This document shows positions 31,799 to 45,019 of a DNA stretch of 64,000 nucleotides, piece after piece. A program made the translations under genes and the position numbers. The notes beneath the pieces were generated by a model. That model was not told where the DNA came from, did not search any database, and saw only the letters and a program-made list of their open reading frames with translations. Source of the stretch: Primula veris (taxonomy: Eukaryota; Streptophyta; Magnoliopsida; Ericales; Primulaceae); contig OY821750.1 in NCBI GenBank assembly GCA_963682055.1, forward strand, positions 7,752,501 through 7,816,500, given 5' to 3'. The number at the start of each line of letters is the position of its first letter. The stretch's first letter is position 1.

Positions 31799-33149
31799 TG
31801 TCACGCCCCAAATTCCATAAACACGGTCATTGAGGCGTGACCTTTTTAAAACAAAAGGAAATAGAACCTGTTGGTACGAAATTAAAATTTTTAAAAGAAA
31901 ACATTTGCAAGCTAAAGGAACAATTAACGGATAAATAAAAAGTTTGCCAAACGCGGCTACAAGACAAGATTTGTAAAAGCTAAAAGTTAACAAACGAATG
32001 AATTTGCCCGTAGGCTACAAACTCAAAAAAATCTAAGTAAAAATGAAATAAAAACAACCGAAAGAAGCCCCGAACCCATGTGATGCCTTGCTAGAGCTCC
32101 TAACCAAACGCCTCAACCTATAATGTACCTGAACAATAAAATTGTAACGGTGAGTCCCACGCACATAACTAGACGGGACGGCACCACAAATACCGTCACT
32201 CCATCCCTTAAATGCAAGAGCTCACAATTTCTACAACTACGATAATCGACGTATAAAAAGAAATATAATAACATTCTATAACGGGATGAATTAAATAAAT
32301 TAAATAACGTCAACACAAATCTATAACAAACATGGACCTCTCATGCCACCTACCCCAGTCCGTAAGGTAGGTCATTCCCTATCCCCTCGGCCGTCTTCTG
32401 TCCCCGGAATTAGGAAGAGACAGAGACCATTGCTAACATAAAAGTAGATTTAAAGTGCGCACTTGGACCTCTCATGCCACTCGTCCCAGTCCATAAGACG
32501 AGTCATTCCCTATCCCCACGGCCGTCTACTGTCCCCGGAATTAGGAAGAGACAGAGACCATAGGTAACATAAAATAAATATAGTGCACACTAGGACCTCT
32601 CATGAGTAATTATTTAGAAGAATAAATATTCAAAATAAAAAAATTAAAAAAAAAAATTAAATTGCGGGATTTTACATCAATCATGGTAGATGATGAGCAA
32701 TCTTCAATCCTCGGATCTCTAATTCTCAGAAAATTTAAGATAAAACTCTTTTAATTCCCTCTTTATGTAACTTAAAAATGAAAAAAAACTTAAAAGCTAA
32801 AACCCAACTTATTATCTCATACTAACACTTATTACCAAACAACTACCATAATCCCAATAATCATAGGGATCATAGGTGAAACACAAAAATACTATTTATT
32901 ATATATAATAAATCATAAGTTGACCCAAATATCTAAAAATCTTTTTGGCTAGAGCCCCTTACCAATTATCCTTTCTTTTTTCTCCTCCTTCAATTTCTTA
33001 ACTTATTTTTGCAAATCTCCTAACTCATTTTCCAGATTAGACTTTACACAATTTCCCCATATACCCATTCTTCCAATTCAGCAACTCTTTGAACATACCC
33101 TTGCAAAGTCACAAAAGACACATGATATTTGCATTCTTAATATCATAAT

Positions 33150-33701
33150 GTCCACAATATGCATGTTTTTTATTTTATTTTTTGATTCAACAGACGGTCA
33201 CATTAACAAAAACCCATAAATATAATCCAGAAAAATGAGTAGAAGCAAGAAAATGAAAACAAACAAGTACCAAAATCCATAGTCGTTCTAACAGAAACTT
33301 GATAATACGGAATCAATGAGAAAAACTAGGTGTTGGTGGCCCTGGTATAGATCTGCTGGCTTGAATGAGTAGACACCATGCGGATGAGTCCTCTTGCCAT
33401 CAGATCGTTAATCGCCTTTCTTGCCAGTGAACCGTTAACCCTCGTACGATCGAGAGAATGGAAGGCGTGATGAGTTTGTATTTAGGGGTCTCTGAGAGAA
33501 GCTTGTCATAAGTGGCCTTGTCAAAGAGCGCCATGTTGTTCACCTTTTCCTTTTGCTTACCCTTGCTCCACTTCTTCTTCTTTTGCTTTCCTCCTCCGGA
33601 TTTCACGGGCTTGGATGACGGTGGCGGTGCCTTCTCCTTCTTCGGTGCCATTGGATTTGAGAGTGAGCGGCGGAGCTTTGAGAGCGTCCACAATATGCAT
33701 G
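33150..33701 (-). pseudogene. RPS25: 40S ribosomal protein eS25 retropseudogene, unit B
   Basis: The coding part is 33326-33651 (326 bases). It starts with [15 protein letters not shown] and the lysine-rich [18 protein letters not shown] tract typical of plant eS25. It stays in frame to PSILS and is then shifted by one missing base at about 33449-33452, the same loss as in unit A. The retrocopy is bounded by GTCCACAATATGCATG at 33150-33165 and 33686-33701; its poly(A) tail (T-rich on this strand) is interrupted by A. Confidence 0.9.
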
Positions 33702-36700
33702 TTGATGTTTTCTCTATTTCATCTTTGAGATAAATCTTCTAATTTTCCTAGAATTTTATGTCCACTATACAATTGAATAACGAACTAAAAGGCTTGGTCT
33801 CTTTCGGTAAATTAATGGAAATAGCTAATATGAAATGACTTATTTTTTATCAAAACACGCATCAGTACTAGAACGAGGGATAATCAGAATGTTCTCGATT
33901 TAATTGCCTCCATCAGAGTTTGGCTACGATTTTCTCCATAAATTTGATGTGAACAGTAAATTTGAAGTAAAGTTAAGGATAAATTAGGTATGTACACTTA
34001 AATAATCATCATGTGTTGGCAGTTGAGCCCCCATTACCCATTGTTAAATCCCCGACTGCTTGAAAAGCATCTTCTTGTCGCAACAAACTGTTCAACTAAA
34101 AGCAGTACTACTCGAAACTCTGCTAATCCTTACGCCATATGGTGTACCAAGAATGTCATCCGTATTCTTCATTTTTCCATCATGTGAATAAAACTCTTCT
34201 TGAGAAGTTATCATTCACTACAGGAATTAAGCTCTTTAGGGACCAAAAAGTTTGTCCCCGATATGACGTCCATGAAGAAAAAATTTATTGTATTAAAAAA
34301 AAACCTAGTATGCATATGGGCTGGACTGAAATTAATGCAGCTTAACATCGTAATAAACCTAGCAATTCATTCTAGGAACACATTCTAAGAACACAAGACG
34401 CTATTAGTAAAAGTAATAAAATTAGCTTATTCTTTGTGACCTAACATGTTATGTTTCTTATAGTCCTCTTCTGTATTTCCGCACCGTCAACATGGCTACG
34501 TCAGAAACACTAGTATATGCCATTGTTCTACTTGAAGCATAAATTAATGAGATTTTGTACCTAAGGATGCTACAAAGTTTGAAATGTTGCATGATTATTT
34601 GTTGGCGATTCTTGAGATAGCGGTAATAATAAAAATGTGGGTTTTCCCCACCAGTTATTTAAAATAAAAACGATGTTACGGATAAATAACTATCTACAAT
34701 TGAGTAATCATCATGTTTTGGCAGATGAGCTCCCATTACCCATTGTTGAATCCCCCAGTACTGCTTGAAAACCTCGACTTGATACTATCCTATCTGTTTC
34801 TTTTTCGTTACATACACATATCTAGTTATATACATTATATTTAGCATAGTAATAAGTATATATATATATATTTATTTATATGTTCTTGTTTATATGCATA
34901 TATCATATATGTGGATCCAGTCATCCTCCTCTAAGACAAATATTTATAAAGCTATAGAGAAAATACAAATAGGTTACACGTTACTTTCAACTGTTTACTT
35001 ACTTGAAATAATTACACAACACTAAATACATTCCTTATATGTTCTTCCTCTTTAATTATCAAATAAATTAATTGGTAAATGATCGCTTATAAATAATACG
35101 TTACAAGCTACATAACAATTACAAGAGTAAAACCTTATAACATTCCATACATACAGTACTATATATTTTACTTACAAGCTTGTGACAACATCAAATTAAT
35201 AATTATGACCTTGCTAAAGTTTGAACCTTATTATACCCTCATTACTACTATTTATATGATTAAGACAAAATTTACAACTTTTGAAACCAACCATTAATAA
35301 CTACCAACTTTTGGACCGAACCGGACCGGTTTTTTTCGGTCCAGTTTCGATTTTTCGGTATTTTTCGGTTTTTTTTTGTTTCGGTCTTTTTCGGTTCGGT
35401 TTTATTAAAAACCGAAACCGACACGAAATTTTTTCGGTTTTTCTGTTTCGGTCTTTTTCGGTTCGGTTATCGGTCCCGTTTGGGTTTTTCGGTTTTTTGC
35501 CCAGCCCTATAAATAACAGTATGATGCATGCAAAAATGAATTAAGATAAATATATAACATGAAATTATGTTAATTTACAAACTGTGGAACTAAAAAACCA
35601 AAATAGAGTATCCCAGTACAACAGTATTTGTGATTAATTACACAACATTTTTAATGCATTTTAGAGAAATTAGGCTTTTTTTGGACTAGTGTATTTGTTT
35701 ATGTATGTATATGTTTTCAAATTAGCAAGTGAAGACGCTATAAATGTTGATTTTGTAATTTGAATTTGGTAACGCATTTATAATTTGGCAGTTCTTTTTC
35801 GAATGTGGTACTGTCACTCGGTTTCGTAATGTTTGTCCACCACAAATTACATACAACTTTAACCGATAAAAAAACTCATACATAAATTGTCGAAATCAAA
35901 ATTTTGAAAAGTTAATCACCTAGTTTAATATTTAACTTTATGATTAAATTTTGAAAATTTCCGTTATAATAATTTACATATGTTCTTTGCCGGTTAAAAT
36001 TGCATTTAGGTTCGTGGTGGGTAAATATTTTGGAACGGATGACTATTGATCATAGGAAAGAAATATTGGTGATTCATGTTTTGATAAATAAACCGGTTAA
36101 TAGTACTTTACTTTTGGGTTGAGTTAAATTGTACTTAGATGAGAATGTTTTTTTTTTTTATAATAAATCATACCTAGAAAAACATGATCAATTACATTTT
36201 CAATGTTTTTTACTTTTATGAAACAATTAAATTTAATGCTTTATTGGTTCATGAAAGTTTACACGTCGACATGTTACTTGTGAGATTTTTGATGGATTGA
36301 GTATCCATATCAATACAATTAAGTAACACTTGTATACCAACCAGACACTAACCCTATCTGACATGCAACCACGTACACGTACAGTTAGGGGGAAATTAGT
36401 ATTACGTTAATGGTTTTTGGCATCAACTGAAAAACCAATCCATATATTTTAAGGAAAATATGATAAATTTGGTCCGTTTCATAGGTTCGGTATTTTAATT
36501 TTAAAATAATTAGCATGGAAGTCCCGTCTAAAAAAGGACGGGGTCGTTTCTTAACATCCGTTCCGCAATTTTGTGAAATATATAAAATTACATTTGCATG
36601 GTGCACTAATGTCGTCCTCTTAAGCAATTATATAAATATTGTCATATATATAAATGGATTTAAATTAACAGAGTTAATAGAAATGGAGCTTTCAAAATTA

Positions 36701-37894
36701 GATGAACAAATTTAGTCAGAGAATAACATGAAATTGATGAACGTCATAGTAACATTAACATATATAGACTGTGGGTAGAGCTTTTTTCAATAGTAATGCC
36801 AAAATGTATCAGTATTCGACCAATTTTTCCATCTATAAGGTCGTAACAAAATTTAAGTACTATAAAGAATTTTATGTGTATTGCAATATACCATTATCTT
36901 TAGGAGACAACAGAGAAAGAAACAGATTCGGGACAAATTGTCGCACTTTGTGCTAACTAAATATCATAATAAAACGAATACAAATATATGAGCGAACTAA
37001 TATCGAGTAAAAGTGGTCAAAAGGAACCGCGTTATGGATTGCCATAGTTATTGAGTTATACTGAATTATACGATCTTATATTAACAAATTAAGGGTAACA
37101 TCGACAGTCCTTCGAAAACATGCAACGTCCCAAACTCTAAACCTCCAGTTTCATTCAAAAGCATAAACTTCATCTTAATGGTCAAGGTGATATATACGAG
37201 TAATTTTTACTCTTGCCATTTATAACTTAGAATGGTAAACATATATGTTAAATATATGCACATACAAAGTAATGCTTAGTGGTACTAGTAAGACCTTTAA
37301 TTAAAGGCCAGCTAGCGAAGTCAAACTAGTGACACAAAAAAAGAGATAAAGTTTCTTATTTCACAATACACATCTACTCATGTAGATAATCACGTAAATG
37401 AATTAATGATTATTTTTAATCAACAAATTGTAATAAGTACACACATATATTTATATATACATATAAATATTTATATATACATACATATATATATATATAT
37501 ATATATGTAATATTCATTAAAATAGAATGTTACACATTGTATGTTGGATAAGATTTTGAGAGAATAATTTTTTATTATGCTATTATCGTTATGATAAGAT
37601 TTTGAGAGAATAATTTTTTATTATGCTATTGTATGTTGGATAAGATTTAAATAATGGGAAGTTAGGATTTATTATTACCTTTTATTATGCTACTATCGTT
37701 ATCGTTATCTTTATCTCCTCTTTTATATTTTTTTATCAGATCTAGGTTTTTATATTGTTAGTAAATAATAGCAATTATATGTGGGTATATATAGGCCTAA
37801 TACTCTTTTTATTGCTACATCCATCCCTTATTTATGCCATGTGTTTCAATATGAGCATAATAGAAAGTGTCTGTTTTTCCAATATATATATATA

Positions 37895-37932
<38 letters not shown>

Positions 37933-39410
37933 TAGTGGTTAAAGATACAATTAGAACTTGTATATTAGCAAGATTCAAAAAAATTGGAGAACTAAAGTGG
38001 TGGTTAGAATTTACTGGTCCGACTTTATGAACTCATCTTAAAGAAATTCGATCGAAATTAATTGGAAAAAAAAGGAAAAAGAATATTTTTTAGGTATGAC
38101 CTGATCCTCATAGGTCTGATGGAATTAAATTAATTTCTACTTCAACCATAGGATCACCTGTCTCAACTAAGAGGGGTCAATGTTATTGGTGACAACACCT
38201 ATAGATATCATAAGTGAGAATGTCACGATCGCCTGCCAGTGGAATGTTTTCTGCGTTCAGTCAATCTACACAGAGTGAATTGGTTCTCTTGGATTGATGA
38301 ACTGTTTTGATAAAAAAAAAATGGATTTGGTCGTGATGTTGATTCATACATTTAAGTGATATTGGTTTGCAACTCGCCAAATTGATAAATATCTACCCAA
38401 ATTGTGAAAATATGCACAAACAAGAGGTGTTGAATTGGAGGCAAATAGTATACTATTGTGTATTTTCTTCTTTGCACCGGTGTACTTTTTATCTCAAGAA
38501 AAAATTTCGAACTAAATTTTTTGGTAAAGTTAGTCTACTTTATACAATAAACGTTTATTTAAGAATATAGGCAATACCATAAGATTGGAGAACCTTCTCT
38601 TTTCAGCTTTATTCCCGACATTGTATCTTCTACATTTTTCCGAAAAAGGTTACGATGTACATAAAACTAACCTTAGATGTCTTGTTTACAAAAGGTGATC
38701 GAACAGTAAGTCGTATCAATGATATTGTGTATGACAAAAAAAAAAAATTTGGAATATTTTGACTATTATTTTGGGAATATTTTGATTATACTTATACTTA
38801 TTTAAATCTCTTATATTAAAAAAAAAAAACAAATTGGAATTCACTTAACTAAAATATTAAAACAATAAATGTATTAGTTACTAAAAAAACTGGTAACTTA
38901 TTAGAGAATAAAAATCAAAATGTTATTTATACCCTCAAATATACAAGCAGTGAAAATCTTCAAATCCAATAAAGTGAATGACAATGCATAAACGTTGAGT
39001 GATTTGATAGGTTAGATGAGAAAGTAGACAAAGATAGAAAAAATAGAACTTTTCAGTATGTTTTTATTTATTAATTAGTAAAAAAATTAAGTGTTTGTTA
39101 TTATCAGTATATCTCACATAATTTAGTAATAAAAAGCATATATGAATAGCAATGAGAAGGTTTGTGAGGTATCAGCTGTTCAGCATGGTATTGGTGCAAA
39201 TTTCTTGCGACGTGTTTACAACTCTACGAAAGTTACTTTGACTATTATCGAAAAATTTATCAGAATATTGTGAGTTTAAACAAAATTATATGCTCATGTG
39301 ACATATATTGTAAAGATATTATTGATATATTATGATTTTTTTATTATATCTTGTCTTGTGGAATAAAATATTATGTAACTTGTTACGGTGAATAATATTT
39401 TACTCCATCA
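33702..39410. other. AT-rich intergenic stretch, unit B
   Basis: No gene is recognised. It holds the CACTA-like end (about 34215), repeat X' with hairpin tail (34395-34670), the CGGTTTT repeat (35312-35508), about 970 bp absent from unit A (37450-38415) and the unassigned short frame 39142-39273. A direct duplication of about 55 bp lies at 37548-37630 (AAGATTTTGAGAGAATAATT twice). Confidence 0.5.
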
Positions 39411-42400
39411 AAGATTCTAAATGGTGTTGTTCTCAGAGATGCATCAGGTATTCAAAATGAAGCTACTTCTTATTTCAAGTCTATTTTTGATCCTGATACT
39501 TCATAGCAAGGGGACTTTTCTAGCCTCAATTGTATTCCTCAGCTGATTAATGATGATGGTAATGTTATTTTAGACAATTATCCAACTCTGAATGAAGTAA
39601 AGGAAGCTATTTGGGGGCTAGATAAAAATAGTTCTCCTGGCCAAGATGGTTTTAATGGTCATCTTTAAACTAAAGCCTGGCCTATTATTCAAAATGATAT
39701 TAATCAAGCCATCTGCAGTTTTTTGCTGGCTCTGAACTTCTTAAAATAATGACTACAACTCTTATTGTTCTTATCCGTAAAAACAAAAGTCCTAAAACTT
39801 TTGGTGATTATAGACCCATCAGTTTAAGTAATTTCAGCAATAAGATCATTTCTAAGATTCTGTCTACTAGACTTGCTAATATTTTGCCTCAGTTTATTGT
39901 GGAGAACCAAAGTGGTTTTATTAAAGGGAGAGACATCACTTATAATGTCTTCCTTGCCCAAGAACTTATAAGTACTTTGGGTGCTAAAAGTAAAGGAAAA
40001 AATGTTGCACTTAAATTAGATATGAAGAAGGCCTATGACAGAGTTTCTTGATTATTTTTGACTAAAGTCTTGAGGAAAATGGGGTTTATTAGATGGTAAT
40101 TAGATAAGGTTTGGAGACTTATTTCTAATATTCACTTTAGTGTGATAGTAAATGGAGTTGCTACTGGTTTTTTTAAATCTACTCAAAGGGCTGAGACATG
40201 GGGATCCTCTACTCAAGAAATCTCAACAATCTAATCTATAATGGAAGATATCAAAGCTTCAAAACTCCTATTGACTGTCCTATCATCACTCATCTTGCTT
40301 ATTCAGATGACATTATTATTTTTTTAGCAACTACTAAATGATCTATTACTGAAGTTCACAGAGTGATAAATCTCTATGAAAGAGATTCAAGTCAGGAGGT
40401 AAACTATAATAAAAGCTTTATTTATTGCTCTAAAAGTGTTACTAATATGTAAGGAAAATCTCTTGAAGAAAATACATGTATTACTTTAAAAAATCTCCCT
40501 TTGTTTATTTGGGTTTTCACTTATACTCTGGAAGGAAAAAAGGCATTTATTTTCATGGCATGGTTACAAAAGTGAGAGAGACTATGAGTACTTGGAAGTC
40601 AAAATGGTTGTCTATGGGATCTAAAGTTATTCTAATCAGGCATGTTCTTCAGTCCATCTCTATTTATACACTTACAGCAATGCAGCCTCCTAAGATGATC
40701 TTTAGTGATGTTGAAAGGGTTTTTGCTAATTTTTTATGGGCACAAGATGGGGAAAATAACAAATTACACTGGGTCTCTTGGGCTAAAATTACTTATCCTA
40801 TTGAGGAAGGAGGCTTGGAGATTAGAGACTTACAAGACATAACAAATGCCTTCGCCATAAAATTACGGTGGAAGTTTAAAAATCAAAATTCATTATGGTC
40901 TAAATTTATGAAAAGTAAATACTGTAAAAAGGTGCATCCATATATGGCTAAAAGGGCTATTACAAATGGAACTTGGAACAGAATGCTTGAGCTTAGAAGT
41001 GTGGCTGAAACAAAAATCATGTGGCAAGCTGGTAGATGAACTTTTGATATTAATTGGGACAACTGGATTGGTGAAGGCCCTATAAACTATGAGCGTATTG
41101 TTACTAGTATTCCTTTTAAAGATCTGAGAAACAATGGTAATTGGAATTTTACTTATATTTTTAATCTTTTCCCTAATAATTATCATCACTACTTTAAAAA
41201 GGTGATAAAGCTTGCTGAGGATAAGGACGTCTGCTATTGGACAGAGACCTTCACTGGTGTATTTACTGTTAAATCTGCTTGGAACCAGATAAGAAAAAGA
41301 AACATTATTAATTGGATATATACTCTTATTTGGGATAAGTTGCTACCCTTGAGGGTTTCTTGTTTCATGTGGAAAATTTTCCTAAATGCAGTTGCTGTTA
41401 ATGAAAAGGTGCAAAGTAAGGGTATAAAGTTGGTCTCCATATGTAGTTATTGTTCCAATTCTAATGAATCTATTGAACATCTCTTTGGTACTGGTTCTAT
41501 AGCAGAGAAAGTTTGGTCATTCTATGGAAGGCTTATGGGAATAACCTACAACAATTTAAGTATTAGAGGGAGGTGTCTAACTTGGTGGCAACCCTCAAAT
41601 TCTTCTCTCAGGGGTAAGTGTATTAAAATTATTCCTTCTATAATTCTATGGCGTATTTGTAAGTCTAGAGGCAGCTATAAGTTTGATAATAGGGCTATGA
41701 ACAGTGAAGCTATTATAGCAAGTGTTCGAAGGCAGCTTTTGCTTTTTATTAAAAAAGATAAAAAATTTGGGGAAAAGTTTGATTTTACTGATGATAAATG
41801 GGGGAATAATATTAATAATGTTAAGAAAGTTCTCATCTTTCATTAGGCTAAACCTCCCCCTAATAGAGTGAAGATTATTGTGGATGGAGTCTTTAAGTCT
41901 GATATCTATAGTGGTATAGGGGGTCTAATGAGAAATTCTCTGAGTAATTTTATTAAAGGCTTTTCTACTATAGAGGAGGCTATTTCTATCATTGAGATGG
42001 AGGCGCTAGCTTTTCTACATGGGTTACAGCTTATTAAGTATGAACATGCAATTATTGAGACAGACTCCAGAAAGTTGATTAACATTCTTCTTAATAAAGA
42101 AAAATGTCCTTGGGCTATTTATGCCATTATTGATCAAATTCGACAATTAGTTGGTAAGAAAATGGTGGAAATTGGTCATACCTTTAGAGAATGTAACAAA
42201 ATCGCAGATCTCTTTGCTAAGGAAAGACATGTTATGTTCTCCGATAGGGCTTGTGATTTCCATCCCACAAAGCAGCAGATCTCCTTGCTAAGGAAATTGG
42301 TCATACCTTTAAGATGGATTCATCTTTGTATCCAATTTTAAGAGGATGAGTTTTTTCGCCATTTTTATTTGGGATAAGTTTTCTACCCTCTCTAAGGCAG

Positions 42401-42683
42401 ACCGATTGCTATTCTTAGACAAGTGGGCGCAGGATGACACGCATAGTATCTGGCCCAAGTGGCAGTTTATTACGCAAGAAGCCCCTCAAGTTATTTACGA
42501 AATTTTTATTTAGTTTTACAAGTTGTAGTCCTGTTCTTTTGTTAGACCATATTTCGAATAGGGGCACTTTGGGTCCTTTTTCTTTTGTATTTTTTGTGGG
42601 GTTTTTCCCCCACATTTTTTATTTTTTCCAACTATTAATAAAATAAAATTATGGATTTTCCCCATCATTCATTTAAAAATAAA
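39411..42683 (+). pseudogene. L1-type LINE pseudogene (RT - zf-RVT - RNase H), unit B
   Basis: The RT region contains YRPISLSN and LKLDMKKAYDRV (39749-40051) and the catalytic box as AYSDD (40297-40311), where AYADD is usual. Then come the thumb and linker region (40476-41039), a zf-RVT domain with SAWNQIRKR...CSYCSNSNESIEHLF (41202-41500), and an RNase H domain (41868-42341) with VDG, EMEALAFLHG, ETDSRK and H.FRECNKIADLFAKE. The 3' end has a GTGGGG...CCCCAC hairpin and A-rich tail. The endonuclease is missing. Breaks include the ancestral stops, a +1 insertion before GL.HGDPL shared with C, and a private CGA-to-TGA stop at 41037. Confidence 0.9.
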
Positions 42684-42984
42684 GTATACTCTATGTCATG
42701 TATACTTTATACAATTTCATCACTCTAATCCTCCATCCTTTGTTTAAGACCCGCTTAATCACAATTTATACTTTATTTGTACAACTCACATTATATTCTT
42801 TTTTATTAACCTGCAACCTGAAGCTTACAAATTTACAAGCTCGATCTTTATATATATATATTGGTAGAAGAAACTCACAATTCTAATTGTAATTTAGGAA
42901 TAAAAATATGGGGGGAAATCCCACTTAAACAGAGAATAAGTATCAAATCTGATCGAAAATTAAAATTACGACTTAATTAAAAAT
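42684..42984. other. LINE 3' flank, unit B
   Basis: No gene. Identical in kind to 62400-62700 in unit C. It ends in a join to the MADS 5' flank at TGA (42985-42987). Confidence 0.6.
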
Positions 42985-43652
42985 TGAGATGTTTTTGGAT
43001 AGCGGTGAAAAATACATAGAAGAAAGCAAAGAGAAGGAGAATAATAGTTTTAAAAATCAACTACTTTTATAGGGCTTGTATTATTATGTTATTTCACTCG
43101 AGCTCCTTAAGTTTAAAATGTTGCAGTTTCAATCCGTTCGTATTTCTTTTGTTTTAGCAAGGTCGGAGACCAAATTAAACTCAATATAAATAAAATATGT
43201 GGGCATCCCCCACTTTTAATTTAAAAAAAAAAAAAAACTAGTATGTTTGGGGTTTCTAGCTCGGTAGAATATGGGAGTTTGCTCTGCTGAATTTTGTTTG
43301 GGTTTTGAAGCTATGAAAGTTTAATTTTGTTTGGCCATTAAGGTATATTAATGGAGAAGCCCCATGCAGAGAATATATACAAGCAACGATTAATGACTTG
43401 AACCTAAATGATTTTAAAAGAAATCATATCATATTTAAAGACAATAAATTCCTTACCTTATTTTCCACATCATAATTTCTACAATTAATGAAAATATCTC
43501 AAATATCTCCAAGCATTTACTTGTTTCTCATCATGATATATATATATATATAAATACTATTGCCCATATAGACTAACAAACCAGAAAAACAAATATTCAT
43601 AATATAGAAACCATATACTCCAATTCTTTGCTTCTTTGATACGTAAGTAGCC

Positions 43653-44378
43653 ATGCCCGAAAAGAAGGTTAAAATTGCCTTTATAGAAGATGCTGCCCGA
43701 AGAAAAGCAGCATACAAGAAAAGAAATAAGGGCTTGCTAAAAAAAGTGAATGAGCTCTCTACCTTATGTGATGCTGACATGTGAGTGGTCATATATAACC
43801 CACACGAGAACCAACCCGAGGTCTGGCCCAATTTTCGATCAGCACAGAGGGTGATTTCTAGGTTTAAGAGAATGCCAGATTTGGAGCAGAGGCGGGAAAT
43901 GACGGACCAAGAAAGCTTAACTAGGGAATGGATATTGAAAGTTGCCAAAAAAGTAAAAAAAGTGATGGAAAAAAACAAGGAGATGGAGATGAAGAAGGTG
44001 ATGTACCGGTGTTTGACAGGATGTGAAGTAAAAAATTTAAGCATGGAAGATCTATCCCACCTAGAGATGTTGGTAGAACGATATACGGAGGAGGCTCGTG
44101 AAATGGTTGAGAAGTTGGCTAGGGAGGAGGGTTCAAGCAAGATGGGTGAGTTTGGAAGTATTAACGAAGTTGCACTTATGATGGAAGAAGATCATAACGA
44201 AAATTTTGGCTTAAAAGCAACGGAAAGGACACAAGAGTTTACCAAGAATCAAAATGAGCATAAGCTTATGCAGTTGGTTAATGAGCTCGAGACGCTACTC
44301 ATGCCTGTCGGAGATGACAACAATGGAGGTACGTCCAATGCTTTATATCATGAGGGATGTGGAGAGACGCCTTTTTAG
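43653..44378 (+). pseudogene. AGL80-like: AGL80-like MADS-box pseudogene, copy C
   Basis: Same length as copies A and B, but codon 44 is TGA instead of TGT (43782-43784), inside the MADS domain at DADMC. The rest of the frame stays open to 44378, and there is one further coding difference at a CGG/TGG codon (W at 43927). Only the first 43 residues could be made, not a full DNA-binding domain. The TATA box (43547-43556) and poly(A) signal (44566-44571) remain. The open downstream frame suggests the stop is recent. Confidence 0.9.
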
Positions 44379-45019
44379 CTGTTTTTTTTATTACTCATGA
44401 TTTTCGATGTTTTATCCCATGCATGTTTAATTAGCGTCTTGTAACTTTTGTTATGTTTTTGTTTTATCTTATTCGTCTTTATATCCTTTCGATGGTTTCA
44501 GATCTTCTTTATATTTCAAACTCAGCTGCTTAATTACATATCCATATACATTGTAACATGTAATCAATAAAAGAAGAGTATTTTTTTTATAACGACTCGT
44601 TTGTTTAGTTTTTTTCTTAATATAGGAAAACTATGAACAATTAGTTTTACATAGTAATTAAAGAATATCAAAAGAAAACTCAGAGATACGAGCCAACGTG
44701 ATTGTTTCATATGATTTTCATATAGCCAATCACAAAGTCTTGGGATTAAGACATAATTTGATGACAATGACGATGTCATCATAAAAAACAAAACGTGAAA
44801 AACTTGGTCAGACTTTTTAATGCCTAGTCTATTGGTAGAAATATCTTAATCACGGTATTATTGATATTATTATCATCCTAGCATTGTTAGTCATAATATT
44901 TTGGTGAAAGATGTGTAGAGCACCACCCCCACCCATACAGTGAGTCGGGCGCTTGTCTTAAAGATTGACCTGTATGGGAAAATTAATTTATCCAATATAT
45001 TTTCAAAATTTGCAGAAGC

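Larger units (their letters stand above)
27925..32676 (-). mobile_element. Non-autonomous LTR retrotransposon (LARD-like), unit B only
   Basis: 4752 bp with the duplication TCAAT on both sides (27920-27924 and 32677-32681). LTRs are 27925-28800 (876 bp) and 31799-32676 (878 bp), TGTCACGCC...GATTTTACA on the plus strand, differing by only a handful of bases. The primer site TTGGTATCAGAGC lies on the minus strand beside the right LTR (about 31783-31796), so the element points leftward. The 3.0-kb interior has no reading frame above about 60 codons and no gag or pol motif, so it depends on another element. Units A and C have the empty site, so it is a recent insertion. Confidence 0.92.
25425..32935 (-). 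repeat. Inverted arm carrying the minus-strand MADS gene, unit B
   Basis: Reverse complement of 19959-22345: MADS 3' flank (25425-25800), gene, leader, LINE-like tail (around 27400) and far 5' flank up to about 32935. It is interrupted by the TRIM (26433-27010) and by the LTR element (27925-32676). Without these the arm is about 2.2 kb. The copies have diverged visibly more than the units A, B and C from each other, so the inversion is older than the tandem duplication. Confidence 0.85.
16346..42984. repeat. Tandem segmental duplication, unit B
   Basis: The most complete gene content of the three units: MULE, forward MADS, solo LTR, inverted MADS with TRIM, eS25 retrocopy and LINE. It is unique in having the LTR element at 27925-32676, a 46-bp stretch at about 24661-24712 and about 530 bp of inverted-MADS 3' flank (25255-25785) absent from A and C, and in lacking about 530 bp at 38745. 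Its right end is a deletion join to unit C. Confidence 0.85.

Noticed and set aside
43785..44378. The 197-codon remainder of MADS copy C as a separate gene
   Set aside because: It starts at GTG just after the nonsense codon and lacks most of the MADS domain; it is the tail of a pseudogene.
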